A stretch of 47,910 nt of DNA from UBA4717 sp045531795 (GTDB lineage: Bacteria; Bacillota; Clostridia; Oscillospirales; CAG-272): assembly GCA_045531795.1 (NCBI GenBank), contig JAZSET010000160.1, forward strand, positions 1-47,910, written 5' to 3'. Each line of letters begins with the position of its first letter. Positions within the stretch are counted from its first letter, which is position 1. Made by a program: the position numbers and the translations under genes. Positions 16,829 to 26,621 of the stretch are shown one piece after another. The notes beneath the pieces are model-generated. The model did no database searches and had not been told where the DNA came from. It was given only the letters and a program-made list of their open reading frames with translations.

Positions 16829-17272
16829 ATGAAAAACGCAAGACAGGACAAAATTATTGAACTGATTTCCCAAAAGGCAATTGAAACCCAGGAGGAGCTT
16901 TCCGAGTTGCTCAGACAGAGCGGGTACAATGTAACGCAGGCGACCGTTTCCAGAGACATCAGAGAATTACAGCTTGTAAAGGCGGCAGGTCACGATGGTA
17001 AGAGCAGATATATTCATAATAAAAGCACAGATGTAAAAGCATCTCTTCACAAGAATCTGCTTGCAGCTTCGGTAAACAAGGTTGACTGTGCGGGCAATAT
17101 CACGGTTGTTAAAACCATAGCAGGAATGGCACAGGGTGCAGCAGCAGCAATAGATGCTATGCATTTTGACGGTATTGTCGGCTCTGTTGCGGGAGATGAT
17201 ACAATAATCATTGTTGTCCGCACAGAACAGGCAGCAAAGGCTCTGAAAGAGGCAATTGAGAATTTAAAATAA
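16829..17272 (+). CDS. argR: arginine repressor ArgR
   Basis: Arginine-sensing regulator. The 147 residues have an N-terminal winged helix (RQDKIIELISQKAIETQEEL, TQATVSRDIRELQLVK) and a C-terminal oligomerisation/arginine-binding domain (GIVGSVAGDDTIIIVVRTE). It starts at ATG 16829 after AGAAGGG. Its place between nadK and recN is conserved in Firmicutes, so the position says little about its targets. Confidence 0.95.
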   Translation: MKNARQDKIIELISQKAIETQEELSELLRQSGYNVTQATVSRDIRELQLVKAAGHDGKSRYIHNKSTDVKASLHKNLLAASVNKVDCAGNITVVKTIAGMAQGAAAAIDAMHFDGIVGSVAGDDTIIIVVRTEQAAKALKEAIENLK

Positions 17273-17307
17273 GCAAATGGCGGTAAACAAAGGAAGGGTC
17301 TGTAGTT

Positions 17308-19011
17308 ATGCTCTCGTATCTTCATATTGAAAACATTGCGGTAATAAAAAAGCTTGATATAGACTTTTCCGGTGGCTTTAGTGCACTTACGGGTGAAACC
17401 GGTGCGGGAAAGTCAATAATAATAGACGGTATAGCTCTGCTTATGGGAGCAAGAAGTTCAAGAGAGCTTATCAGAAGCGGCGAGGAATTCTGCAAGGTAA
17501 GCGGACTTTTCGGCGGACTTGACGAGGAAACTGTTAAAGCCCTTAAAGCATATGATATAGAGCCTGACGAGGAAGGCGTAATATCAATAATGCGTACAAT
17601 ATACGAGGACGGCAGAACGCAGGCCAAAATCAATTCTCAGTCCGTACAGGTATCCGTGCTTAAAGCGGTGTCTTCACACCTTATAAATATACAGTCCCAG
17701 CACGAAAGCCAGATATTACTTGATATTGCAAATCACATCAGATATCTTGATTTGTATGCCGATGGGGCGGGCGATTTAAGTAAGCTTAAGAGTAACTACC
17801 TTGCACTTTATAATGAGTACAGGCTGCACAGCAAAAGGCTTGATGAGCTTACGCGCGAATCGGGCGATAGAGAGCGCATGCGTGATTTGTATGAATATCA
17901 GATTAAAGATATTGACGCACTTTCGCTTTCCGAGGGAGAGGAAGATAGGCTGCAGGAAAGACGAAAGAAGCTTCAGAATGCCGAAAAACTTATAAAAGGT
18001 TCAGAATTTGTGTACAGAGCACTTTCAAGAAGCGGGGGCAGTTTGTGTGCAAGTGACCTTATTGATAAGTCGGTGTCTGCACTCGAAAAGCTCTCGGAGT
18101 ATGCCAGTGAGGCAGGAGAACTTGCAGAAAAACTTAACGAATATAAGTATGAAATTGCCGATATAGGAGAGCGGGTGAGAGCATTCGTTCCTGATGATAT
18201 AGATAATGCGACTCTTGAACTTGATAAAATTGAGACAAGACTTGACTCGATATCGAAGCTCAAAAGGAAATACGGAAACAGTGTGGCAGAGATACTTGCT
18301 TTTCGTGACAGGGTACAAAAGAAGCTTGATGATATAGATAACAATGACGAACTTGCAGAAAAAGAAAATAAAATAATTAAGGAGCTTTCCCTGAAGCTTA
18401 ATAAATTAGCTTTGGAGATACATAGTCTGCGTGCAGAAGCAGCAAAGAAACTCGAAGACGGAATAATGGCAGAACTTGAGTATCTTGATATGAATGGCGC
18501 AAGATTTAAAATTGAGATAAAGCCCGAGAGCGACATATCAAAGTACACAAAAGAGGGCGCTGACTATGTAGAGTTTCTGATAGCGGCAAATCCCGGAGAA
18601 GAGTTAAAGCCGATGTCAAAAACCGCATCAGGAGGCGAACTTTCCCGTGTAATGCTTGCGCTCAGGAGCGTTCTTCTTGATGCAGGTGACACAAAGACAA
18701 TAATATTTGATGAAATAGACACGGGAGTATCCGGAAAAACCTGTGAAAAAATCGGCAGACGACTTAAGAAGATTTCAAAGAATTCTCAGGTATTCTGCAT
18801 TACCCATTCTCCTCAGGTTGCGTCACTTGCCCATACTCACTTCAAAATTTCCAAAACCGAGGTAGACGGCAGAAATGAAACAAGTGTTAAATTGCTTGAC
18901 TTTGAGGAACGGGTATATGAGGTTGCAAGAATCGGAGCCGGTGTGACGGTCAGCGAAAAGCAGCTTGAAGCGGCAAGGGAAATGATTCTTGCGGGTAAAG
19001 CTATTGACTAA
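17308..19011 (+). CDS. recN: DNA repair protein RecN
   Basis: SMC-like ATPase that gathers double-strand break ends. The 567 residues have an N-terminal Walker A (TGETGAGKSIIIDGI), two coiled-coil arms (about 150-340), the ABC signature TASGGELSRVMLALR, and Walker B TIIFDEIDTGVSG. The start is ATG 17308 after AAGGAAGGG. In many spore formers spoIVB and spo0A follow recN; here murB does. Confidence 0.95.
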   Translation: MLSYLHIENIAVIKKLDIDFSGGFSALTGETGAGKSIIIDGIALLMGARSSRELIRSGEEFCKVSGLFGGLDEETVKALKAYDIEPDEEGVISIMRTIYEDGRTQAKINSQSVQVSVLKAVSSHLINIQSQHESQILLDIANHIRYLDLYADGAGDLSKLKSNYLALYNEYRLHSKRLDELTRESGDRERMRDLYEYQIKDIDALSLSEGEEDRLQERRKKLQNAEKLIKGSEFVYRALSRSGGSLCASDLIDKSVSALEKLSEYASEAGELAEKLNEYKYEIADIGERVRAFVPDDIDNATLELDKIETRLDSISKLKRKYGNSVAEILAFRDRVQKKLDDIDNNDELAEKENKIIKELSLKLNKLALEIHSLRAEAAKKLEDGIMAELEYLDMNGARFKIEIKPESDISKYTKEGADYVEFLIAANPGEELKPMSKTASGGELSRVMLALRSVLLDAGDTKTIIFDEIDTGVSGKTCEKIGRRLKKISKNSQVFCITHSPQVASLAHTHFKISKTEVDGRNETSVKLLDFEERVYEVARIGAGVTVSEKQLEAAREMILAGKAID

Positions 19012-19030
19012 ATGATTAGGAGGCGTTTTT

Positions 19031-19939
19031 GTGACAGAAGAAGTAATCAGGGACGTGTGTGAAAAATACTTCTGTAAATACGAAAAAAACTGTGAAATGA
19101 GTCGCCATACTACCTTTAAAACAGGCGGAGCGGCAGACTTTGCGGTATATCCTGATAGTGTAGAGTCGCTAAAGGGAATATGCCTGGCACTTGACAGTCT
19201 GAAAGTTAAATATATGGTAGTCGGAAACGGCTCCAATCTGTTGTTCCCTGACGAGGGCTTCAGAGGAGTGGCTGTAATAACAACAACAATGAAAAACGCC
19301 AAAGTGGTCGGCAATACAATAAAAGCAGATTGCGGAGCATCCCTTATAAAACTTTCTGTTATGGCCAGAGATAATTCCTTGAAAGGATTTGAGTTTGCCT
19401 ACGGTATTCCCGGAAGTGTTGGCGGAGCAGTATATATGAATGCAGGTGCTTACGGTTCGGAAATTTCCAATATTTTAAAATCCTGCCGTGTATATGACAG
19501 AGAAAGCGGAGAAATACTCTCTTTTTGTAACAGTGAATGTGATTTTTCCTACCGCAACAGTATTTTTGAAAAAGGCAAGAACAGATATATAATACTTGAC
19601 GCGGAATTTGAGCTTGAAGAGGGAAACACAGATGAGATTGGCGTGCTGATGGAAGATTATATGTCAAGGCGTCGCGACAAACAGCCTCTTGAATATCCGA
19701 GTGCTGGCAGTGCTTTCAAGCGGACAGAGGGGTATTTTACTGCAAAACTTATTGATGATGCAGGACTCAAGGGCTATACAATCGGTGGAGCTCAGGTAAG
19801 CGAGAAGCACGCAGGCTTTATAATAAACAAGGGAAATGCCACTGCAAATGATGTTAAAAGTCTGATGAAGCATATAAAGGACACGGTAAAGGAAAAATTC
19901 GGCGTTGACATTGAGGGAGAAATCAGAATCGTTGAATAA
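19031..19939 (+). CDS. murB: UDP-N-acetylenolpyruvoylglucosamine reductase
   Basis: FAD enzyme that reduces UDP-GlcNAc-enolpyruvate to UDP-MurNAc, the second committed step of peptidoglycan precursor synthesis. The 302 residues show HTTFKTGG, VVGNGSNLLFPDEG, the GIPGSVGGAVYMNAGAYG flavin-binding stretch, and YPSAGSAFKR plus HAGFIINKGNATA in the C-terminal domain, as in type IIa MurB. It starts at GTG 19031, six bases after TAGGAGGC. Confidence 0.96.
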   Translation: MTEEVIRDVCEKYFCKYEKNCEMSRHTTFKTGGAADFAVYPDSVESLKGICLALDSLKVKYMVVGNGSNLLFPDEGFRGVAVITTTMKNAKVVGNTIKADCGASLIKLSVMARDNSLKGFEFAYGIPGSVGGAVYMNAGAYGSEISNILKSCRVYDRESGEILSFCNSECDFSYRNSIFEKGKNRYIILDAEFELEEGNTDEIGVLMEDYMSRRRDKQPLEYPSAGSAFKRTEGYFTAKLIDDAGLKGYTIGGAQVSEKHAGFIINKGNATANDVKSLMKHIKDTVKEKFGVDIEGEIRIVE

Positions 19940-19971
19940 ATTTTAAAATCCGGAAGGAAAGTATAGAATTT

Positions 19972-20829
19972 ATGGAATTTACAATAATAACGGGAATGAG
20001 CGGAAGTGGTAAATCCCAGGCAGCAAATATGCTTGAAGATGCGGGATATTACTGCATAGACAATATGCCTGCAAAGCTTATGAGGGAATTTGCAAATCTG
20101 TACGGGAACTCCGGCAAGGAGGGGGCCGTTGCATTTATAATTGATGCAAGAGGCGAAAATGATTTCGGAAATCTCTTTGACAGTATGAAAGCGATAGAAG
20201 AACTCGGGCACAGCTTTAAAATGCTTTTTATAGACTGTAATGACGAGGTGCTTGTAAACAGATACAAAGAAACGCGAAGAATACATCCGCTTGCAAAGGA
20301 CGGAAATATAACGATAAAGGAAGCCATAGAAAACGAAAGAAAAATATTGTCAAAGGTAAAAGACCGCGCGGATGTGGTTATAGACACAACAAAAACAACT
20401 CTTGCCCAGTTAAGAGAAAGAATATACTCTGCTATTGAGGAAACAACAGAAACAAAGATATTTGTAAGCTGTACCTCATTTGGTTTTAAGTATGGCAGTA
20501 TGAGTGAGGCAGATTTGATTTTTGATGTGAGATGCTTCCCGAATCCGTTTTATATCCCTGAACTGAAGCACCATACGGGGCTTGAGCGTGATGTGCGGGA
20601 ATTCGTATTTTCAAGTGAAGAAACAAAGACTTTTTTGAATAAGCTTTGCGAAATGGTGGAGTTTTTATTACCGCTTTACATAAGAGAGGGGAAAAGGCAT
20701 CTGACAGTTGCTATAGGATGCACGGGAGGAAAGCACCGTTCGGTAGCAATTTCCGAGGCACTTTGCGAGTATATACAGACTAAAGGATACAGATCAGTAA
20801 GCTTCCACAGAGATATAAATAAAGAGTAA
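19972..20829 (+). CDS. rapZ: RapZ/YvcJ-family nucleotide-binding protein
   Basis: P-loop protein; E. coli RapZ is an RNA-binding adaptor that senses glucosamine-6-phosphate, while Firmicute YvcJ has GTPase activity and a less clear role. The 285 residues have Walker A GMSGSGKS (8-15), IDNMP, the central DVRCFPNPFY motif and the C-terminal CTGGKHRSV motif. It starts at ATG 19972 after GGAAGGAAAG and lies between murB and whiA. yvcK, which usually sits between rapZ and whiA, is missing here. Confidence 0.94.
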   Translation: MEFTIITGMSGSGKSQAANMLEDAGYYCIDNMPAKLMREFANLYGNSGKEGAVAFIIDARGENDFGNLFDSMKAIEELGHSFKMLFIDCNDEVLVNRYKETRRIHPLAKDGNITIKEAIENERKILSKVKDRADVVIDTTKTTLAQLRERIYSAIEETTETKIFVSCTSFGFKYGSMSEADLIFDVRCFPNPFYIPELKHHTGLERDVREFVFSSEETKTFLNKLCEMVEFLLPLYIREGKRHLTVAIGCTGGKHRSVAISEALCEYIQTKGYRSVSFHRDINKE

Positions 20830-20846
20830 TTAAAAGGAGGGATATA

Positions 20847-21767
20847 ATGTCATTTGCAACACAGGCAAAACAGGATTTGTGCCAGATGAATGTAAAAAAA
20901 GATTGTTGCAGGCGTTCTCTCCTATACGGAATTTTACTTTTTGCTGTAAACTTTGACGAAAACAGAATAAGACTCATTACAGAAAGTGACGATACGGCAA
21001 GTCTTACACTGAAGCTTCTTCGCGAGCTTTACGGAATAGAGGGAAACTTATATGTTACCTACAAAAAGCAGTTGTCTGAAGACTCCGAGTCACAAAAGAG
21101 CAACAAAATTACGGTATCTGTAAAAGCCGATGTAATGAAAATTATGTCAAAGTTCGGTTATACTACAGATGATAAAGCATACGGAATAAACGCGGAGCTT
21201 TTCAGTTGTGAAAACTGTCGTACAGCATTTTTAAGAGGAGCATTTTTGTCATCGGGACTTATAACAAATCCAGAGAGGTCGTATCACCTTGAAATACCCG
21301 TGCGAAGCAAAGAACTTGCATATGAACTTGTAGAAATGCTAAAGCAGTCAGAAATAAGTGCGCGTCACGGCACAAGACATTCCCAGGATATGGTTTATAT
21401 AAAATCAAGTGAGCAGATTGAGAATTTTCTTGCGTATATCGGTGCGTCAAATGCCCTTTTTGAAATGATGAACAGCCGGATATTAAAGGAAGCAAAAAAT
21501 GATGCCAACCGACTCAGAAATTGCGATACGGCCAATCTTTTAAAAACAGTATCGGCTTCAACTCAGCAAATTGAAGCAATTAAGAAACTTTTAGACAATA
21601 ACAAACTCGGGCTGTTGCCGTCAGAATTAAGGGAAACGGCACTGAAAAGGCTTGAGTTCCCCGAACTTTCGATAAAAGAGTTCGGACTTGTATTTGATCC
21701 GCCCATATCGAAGTCGGGAATAAATCACAGACTCAGAAAAATAATGGAATTTGCAGATAATAACTAA
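20847..21767 (+). CDS. whiA: WhiA-family DNA-binding protein
   Basis: WhiA has a LAGLIDADG-like N-terminal domain and a C-terminal helix-turn-helix. It affects cell division and chromosome segregation in Firmicutes and sporulation in Streptomyces. The 306 residues show CCRRSLLYGILLFA, CRTAFLRGAFLSSGL, NRLRNCDTANLLKTVSAS and the closing PPISKSGINHRLRKI helix-turn-helix. It starts at ATG 20847 behind AAAAGGAGGG. Confidence 0.94.
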   Translation: MSFATQAKQDLCQMNVKKDCCRRSLLYGILLFAVNFDENRIRLITESDDTASLTLKLLRELYGIEGNLYVTYKKQLSEDSESQKSNKITVSVKADVMKIMSKFGYTTDDKAYGINAELFSCENCRTAFLRGAFLSSGLITNPERSYHLEIPVRSKELAYELVEMLKQSEISARHGTRHSQDMVYIKSSEQIENFLAYIGASNALFEMMNSRILKEAKNDANRLRNCDTANLLKTVSASTQQIEAIKKLLDNNKLGLLPSELRETALKRLEFPELSIKEFGLVFDPPISKSGINHRLRKIMEFADNN

Positions 21768-21781
21768 AAGGAGTGGTAAGC

Positions 21782-24700
21782 GTGGGAGAGTTTGTACATC
21801 TTCATTTGCATAGCGAGTACAGTTTGCTTGACGGCGCTTGCCGTATCAGGGATATTGCAAAGTGCGCAAAAAAACACGGTCACAGTGCAGTTGCCATAAC
21901 AGACCATGGGGTAATGCACGGTGCACCCGAGTTTTATAAGGCGTGCAAAGACGAGGGAGTAAAACCGATTATAGGATGCGAGGTGTATGTTGCGCCAAAT
22001 TCCCGCTTTGACAAGACGAAAGCAAACAATGTTGTGGGATATCATCTTGTTTTACTTGCAAAAAATGAAACAGGATACAAAAACCTTATAAAGCTTGTTA
22101 CAAAGGCGCATACAGAGGGCTTTTATTCCAAACCGAGAATAGATATGGAGCTTCTTCGCGAGTACAGGGACGGTCTTGTTGTACTCTCAGGCTGTATTGC
22201 AGGACAGCTTCCAAAACTCATACTTGAGCACAATTTTGAGGGCGCACTGAAGCACGCCCTTGAAATGAAAGAGCTCTTTGACGATGACTATTATCTTGAG
22301 TTGCAGAATCACGGTCTGAGGGAAGAGGAAATAGTATTATCAGGTCTTAAACGCATTCACGAACAAACAGGTATTGAGTATGTTGCAACGGGAGACGTTC
22401 ACTATATAGATAAAAAAGATGCAGATACTCAGGCTATACTTATGTGTATTCAGACGGGGAATGTCATAAAAGACGGAAGACCGATAGGCTTTGAGAATGA
22501 CGAATACTACTATAAGTCAGATGATGAGATGAAATCTCTCTTCAAGGACTATGAGAGAGCGATAGAAAACACTGTAAAAATAGCCGATAAATGTAATTTT
22601 GATTTTACATTCGACGGCAGATATCTGCCAAAATTCAAGCCCGATGACGGAAGTACACCCGAGGAATATCTGAGGAAGCTCACCTACGAGGGACTTGAAA
22701 AGCGCGAAAGTGCGGGACAGATCACATATGACGGGAAATACGACAAAAAGGTATATACTGACCGAATAGAGTATGAGCTTTCTGTTATAAATTCAATGGG
22801 CTTTGCCGAGTATTACCTTGTTGTGCGTGATTTTGTGGGTTATGCAAAATCAAATGGTATTCCCGTAGGACCCGGCAGAGGCTCGGGTGCGGGAAGCCTT
22901 GTGGCATACCTTAATTATATTACCGATGTGGACTCGGTTAAATACGAGCTTCTTTTTGAACGCTTTTTAAACCCCGAGAGGGTAAGTATGCCCGACTTTG
23001 ATATAGATTTTTGCTATAACAGACGGGATGAGGTTATAGAATATGTAAAAAGCCGTTATGGAGAAGAGCACGTTTCGCAGATTATTGCATTTGCGACTCT
23101 TGCTGCACGTGCTGCCGTGAGAGATGTAGGCCGTGCACTCGGTATGTCATATGCAAAGGTTGACGAGGTGGCAGCTCTTATTCCGAGAGATTTGAATGTA
23201 ACAATTTCGGGACTTTTAGACGGCAGTGTAAAGCTTAAAAAGGAAAGCCTCGCTCCCGAATATATAAGAAAGTTCAGACAGGCGTATGAGTCGGATGCTG
23301 AAACAAAACGACTTATTGATGTATCTGTTGCGCTTGAGGGAATGCCGAGACATACCCAGGTGCATGCCGCAGGTGTTGTTATAACGGACAAGCCTGTATC
23401 CGACTATGTACCGCTTGCACTCAGCAAGGGTTCTGTTGTAACGCAGTACGATATGGATAAGGTGTCGTCAATAGGTCTTGTGAAGTTTGACTTTTTAGCC
23501 CTCAGGTACCTTACCATAGTGTCGGATGCAGAGGCACTTGTCAGAAAGCGTAACCCCGGTTTTGACATAGAAAAAATTCCTCTTGATGATGAAAAAACAT
23601 ATAAGTTCATTTCAAGCGGAAATACCGACGGACTTTTCCAGCTTGAGTCTCCCGGAATGAAAAGACTGCTCACGGAGCTTAAGCCCCAGAACATTGAAGA
23701 TATAACAGCGGCAATTTCGCTATACAGACCGGGCCCTATGGACAGCATACCCGAGTATCTGAAAAACCGTGAAAATCCTGAAAAAATTGAATATAAGATA
23801 CCGGCACTCAAGCCTATACTTGATGTTACAAGCGGCTGCATAATATATCAGGAGCAGGTTATGAGCATTTGCCGTGAGGTAGCAGGCTACAGCCTTGGCA
23901 GAGCCGATATTGTCAGACGAATGATGGCAAAAAAGAAGAGCGCCGAAATGGAAAAAGAAAGAGAAGTCTTTGTTTCGGGCGCAAATGATCGCGGCATAAG
24001 TAAGGAAGATGCAAACGAGCTTTACGATAAGCTTGTTAGTTTTGCAAGCTATGCTTTCAACAAAAGCCATGCCGTGGCATATTCTATTCTTGCATACCGC
24101 ACAGCCTATCTCAAAGCAAGATACACAGGCGAATATATGGCGGCACTTTTAACTTCCGTGCTCGGTAATATAGGAAAGACCGCCGAATATATAGCACAGT
24201 CGGAAAAGTTCGGGGTAAAAATACTTCACCCCGACATAAACGAAAGTTTTACCGACTTTACTTATGCTGACGAAAAAATCCGCTTTGGCCTTGCGGCTAT
24301 AAAAAATGTCGGGCCGGGCTTTATAGACGGCATAATTGAAGAGCGTGAAAACGGTAAGTTTGAGTCCTTTGAGGATTTCGTTTCCCGCATGAGTAAGCGG
24401 GAAATGAACAAAAGGCAGATCGAAGCCCTTATCAAGTGCGGAGCATTTGATTCTCTTGGCGTCTACCGTAGCCGACTGCTTGTTTCATACGAGGGCATTG
24501 TTGACGAGTTTGTGTCAAGTGCGCGAACTAACGCAGAGGGTCAGCTTGATTTGTTTGCCGATATTGCAAAGGCAGGCACCAAGGGCGCGTCGGTGGAATA
24601 TCCCGAGATACCCGAGCTTGATTTAAGAGAAATGCTCAGGTTTGAAAAAGAGTGTGCGGGAATATATTTTTCAGGCCATATACTTGATTCATACAGCGAG

Positions 24701-25369
24701 CATATCGAAAAACTTGGTGCAATAAGTACGGCACTGCTTGATAGCGAAACATCTGTTGATGAAAATATGGCTGACACTGAAGAGACTTTGTTATATGAGA
24801 ATGGCAGTCAGGTAGTCGTTGCGGGAATTATCAGTTCAAGAAGTGTGAAAAACACAAGAAGCGGAGAAAAAATGATGTTTCTCACTCTTGAGGATTCGGG
24901 AGGGGAAATTGAACTTATCGCTTTTCCGAAAATTCTTGCAAATTATTCTCACTTACTTGTTGTGGACTCGGCAGTAGGAGTCAGCGGAAAGCTTTCGCTT
25001 AAGGATGATGAGAGTGCAAAAATAATCGTAGACAAGCTTGTGCCACTGTCACGAAATGGACTTGATAGTGGATATGAAGTCTTTGAAAAAAGCGGAAAAA
25101 GAGAAACCGGAGCTACACAAAGAACAGAAAAAACCGCACCTGTAAACAGGAGCGGAAGATTATTTTTGCGTATAAGCTCAAAAAAGTCGGAAGAATACAG
25201 AAAAGCAGTTGTACTGTCAAAAATATTCACAGGAAGCACCCCCCTTATTTTCTACGACTGCGAAAGCGGGGAATACTCATCGCAGGAAAGAATTTCTGTA
25301 GAGGTCAGTGACTTTCTGATAAATGAGTACAAGAGCTTTTTGGGCGAAGAGAATGTTGTGTATAAGTAG
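21782..25369 (+). CDS. dnaE: DNA polymerase III alpha subunit (DnaE type)
   Basis: Replicative or error-prone C-family DNA polymerase. The 1195 residues begin with a PHP domain (FVHLHLHSEYSLLDG), then the palm with GPGRGSGAGSL and the catalytic aspartates in MPDFDIDFCYNRR, fingers with a helix-hairpin-helix region (about 820-900), an OB fold near 1000-1080 and a short tail. The start is GTG 21782, eight bases after AAGGAG (21768-21773); the in-frame GTG at 21773 overlaps that site. Clostridia also use PolC, so this could be the lagging-strand/primer-extending enzyme. Five-gap spacing to whiA suggests co-transcription. Confidence 0.96.
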   Translation: MGEFVHLHLHSEYSLLDGACRIRDIAKCAKKHGHSAVAITDHGVMHGAPEFYKACKDEGVKPIIGCEVYVAPNSRFDKTKANNVVGYHLVLLAKNETGYKNLIKLVTKAHTEGFYSKPRIDMELLREYRDGLVVLSGCIAGQLPKLILEHNFEGALKHALEMKELFDDDYYLELQNHGLREEEIVLSGLKRIHEQTGIEYVATGDVHYIDKKDADTQAILMCIQTGNVIKDGRPIGFENDEYYYKSDDEMKSLFKDYERAIENTVKIADKCNFDFTFDGRYLPKFKPDDGSTPEEYLRKLTYEGLEKRESAGQITYDGKYDKKVYTDRIEYELSVINSMGFAEYYLVVRDFVGYAKSNGIPVGPGRGSGAGSLVAYLNYITDVDSVKYELLFERFLNPERVSMPDFDIDFCYNRRDEVIEYVKSRYGEEHVSQIIAFATLAARAAVRDVGRALGMSYAKVDEVAALIPRDLNVTISGLLDGSVKLKKESLAPEYIRKFRQAYESDAETKRLIDVSVALEGMPRHTQVHAAGVVITDKPVSDYVPLALSKGSVVTQYDMDKVSSIGLVKFDFLALRYLTIVSDAEALVRKRNPGFDIEKIPLDDEKTYKFISSGNTDGLFQLESPGMKRLLTELKPQNIEDITAAISLYRPGPMDSIPEYLKNRENPEKIEYKIPALKPILDVTSGCIIYQEQVMSICREVAGYSLGRADIVRRMMAKKKSAEMEKEREVFVSGANDRGISKEDANELYDKLVSFASYAFNKSHAVAYSILAYRTAYLKARYTGEYMAALLTSVLGNIGKTAEYIAQSEKFGVKILHPDINESFTDFTYADEKIRFGLAAIKNVGPGFIDGIIEERENGKFESFEDFVSRMSKREMNKRQIEALIKCGAFDSLGVYRSRLLVSYEGIVDEFVSSARTNAEGQLDLFADIAKAGTKGASVEYPEIPELDLREMLRFEKECAGIYFSGHILDSYSEHIEKLGAISTALLDSETSVDENMADTEETLLYENGSQVVVAGIISSRSVKNTRSGEKMMFLTLEDSGGEIELIAFPKILANYSHLLVVDSAVGVSGKLSLKDDESAKIIVDKLVPLSRNGLDSGYEVFEKSGKRETGATQRTEKTAPVNRSGRLFLRISSKKSEEYRKAVVLSKIFTGSTPLIFYDCESGEYSSQERISVEVSDFLINEYKSFLGEENVVYK

Positions 25370-25723
25370 TCAGCTTGTGTAAGCTTCAACAGCTGAAACA
25401 AGCTCGGCTACAGAATACAGATAAATGCCGTTTTCCAGCTGTTCTTGCTCTGCTCTTGGCAGTGTGCTTACATATACGTCAAGTTCATTTATTACACTAC
25501 CGTCATTATAGTCGCATACACAGACCTTTCCGTTCACATTTCTGATAACATATATGGAAATGTCAGCGGAAGCAGGAATATATGTGTCACTCACGCTTAC
25601 TGCGGTTTTGTCAAGGGCATAAATGAAAGTGAGCATACAGAGAAAGCAAAAGGCGCAGACCATTATAATTGTGGCAATAAAGGTTTTTTTAGAGACATAT
25701 TTGTTGTTATAGAAGTCATTCAT
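25370..25723 (-). CDS. small membrane-anchored protein, BofC-like C-terminus
   Basis: The 117 residues have one membrane segment (about 14-36, TFIATIIMVCAFCFLCM) and an extracytoplasmic part. The ending EQEQLENGIYLYSVAELVSAVEAY resembles the C-terminal domain of BofC-like proteins by eye, but there is no direct evidence of function. Its stop codon abuts that of the convergent dnaE without any gap or separate terminator. Confidence 0.55.
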   Translation of the reverse strand: MNDFYNNKYVSKKTFIATIIMVCAFCFLCMLTFIYALDKTAVSVSDTYIPASADISIYVIRNVNGKVCVCDYNDGSVINELDVYVSTLPRAEQEQLENGIYLYSVAELVSAVEAYTS

Positions 25724-25763
25724 ATATAAATACCCGTATTTTTAGTTTTGGAGATAATTAAAA

Positions 25764-26489
25764 ATGGAAGAAATCAAAGAAATATTAGGAGCTCTGTATG
25801 AAAGCCCGATGCTCGGAGCCCTTGTCAATACCTTTGCCGTAATTATCGGAGCAGCAATAGGACTTTTGTTTAAAAAGGGTATTCCCGGACATATTGGAGA
25901 TACAATAATGAAAGGTCTTGCCCTGTGTGTTCTTATTATAGGTATTCAGGGAATCGTAAAGGGCGAAAAAATGCTTGTTACAATATTATCTATTGTTTTG
26001 GGCGGACTTATAGGCGAGCTTTGCCATATTGACGACGGAATTAAATGGCTTGGCAATTTTGCAGAAAGAAAACTAAAAAAGAGTGACGGCGGGGTTTCGG
26101 TTTCAGAGGGCTTTGTAACGGCAAGTCTGCTCTTTATTGTGGGAGCAATGGCGGTTGTCGGCTCTCTCCAGAGCGGACTTTTACACGACCACAGCACAAC
26201 ATTTGCAAAAAGCACTATTGACTTTGTATCAGCAATAATTTTCGCTTCATCAATGGGAATAGGCGTAATGCTTTCAGGCGTTGCCGTATTTGTGTATCAG
26301 GGGACACTGACTTTGTGTGCGGGACTTCTTATGCCGCTTTTAAATGATATTACGATAAATGAAATGGCAGTTACCGGTTCAATACTGATTATTGCCCTTT
26401 CACTTAATATGCTCGGACTTACAAAAATCAAGGTTATAAACTTTCTGCCTGCAATATTTTTACCAATATTGCTCTGCAGATTTATGTGA
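25764..26489 (+). CDS. DUF554 family membrane protein (YqgA/YdfK-like)
   Basis: The 241 residues contain about seven hydrophobic segments with small-residue-rich helices (ALVNTFAVIIGAAIGLLF, LGGLIGELCHID, FIVGAMAVVGSLQSGLLHD). The GS-rich FIVGAMAVVGSLQ stretch is typical of DUF554. Function is not established; a transporter role is a guess. It starts at ATG 25764 after GGAGATAA and is divergent from the BofC-like gene. Confidence 0.85.
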   Translation: MEEIKEILGALYESPMLGALVNTFAVIIGAAIGLLFKKGIPGHIGDTIMKGLALCVLIIGIQGIVKGEKMLVTILSIVLGGLIGELCHIDDGIKWLGNFAERKLKKSDGGVSVSEGFVTASLLFIVGAMAVVGSLQSGLLHDHSTTFAKSTIDFVSAIIFASSMGIGVMLSGVAVFVYQGTLTLCAGLLMPLLNDITINEMAVTGSILIIALSLNMLGLTKIKVINFLPAIFLPILLCRFM

Positions 26490-26621
26490 CTTGTTTTGTA
26501 ATTCTATTATTGCCGATTATTCACAAAGTATTCAAAAATAAGGGTTATACTGATAGGGAATAAATTGAAATACTAACAGCAGAAATAAAAAACAAACATC
26601 TGAAAGGAACAATGCCGACAA

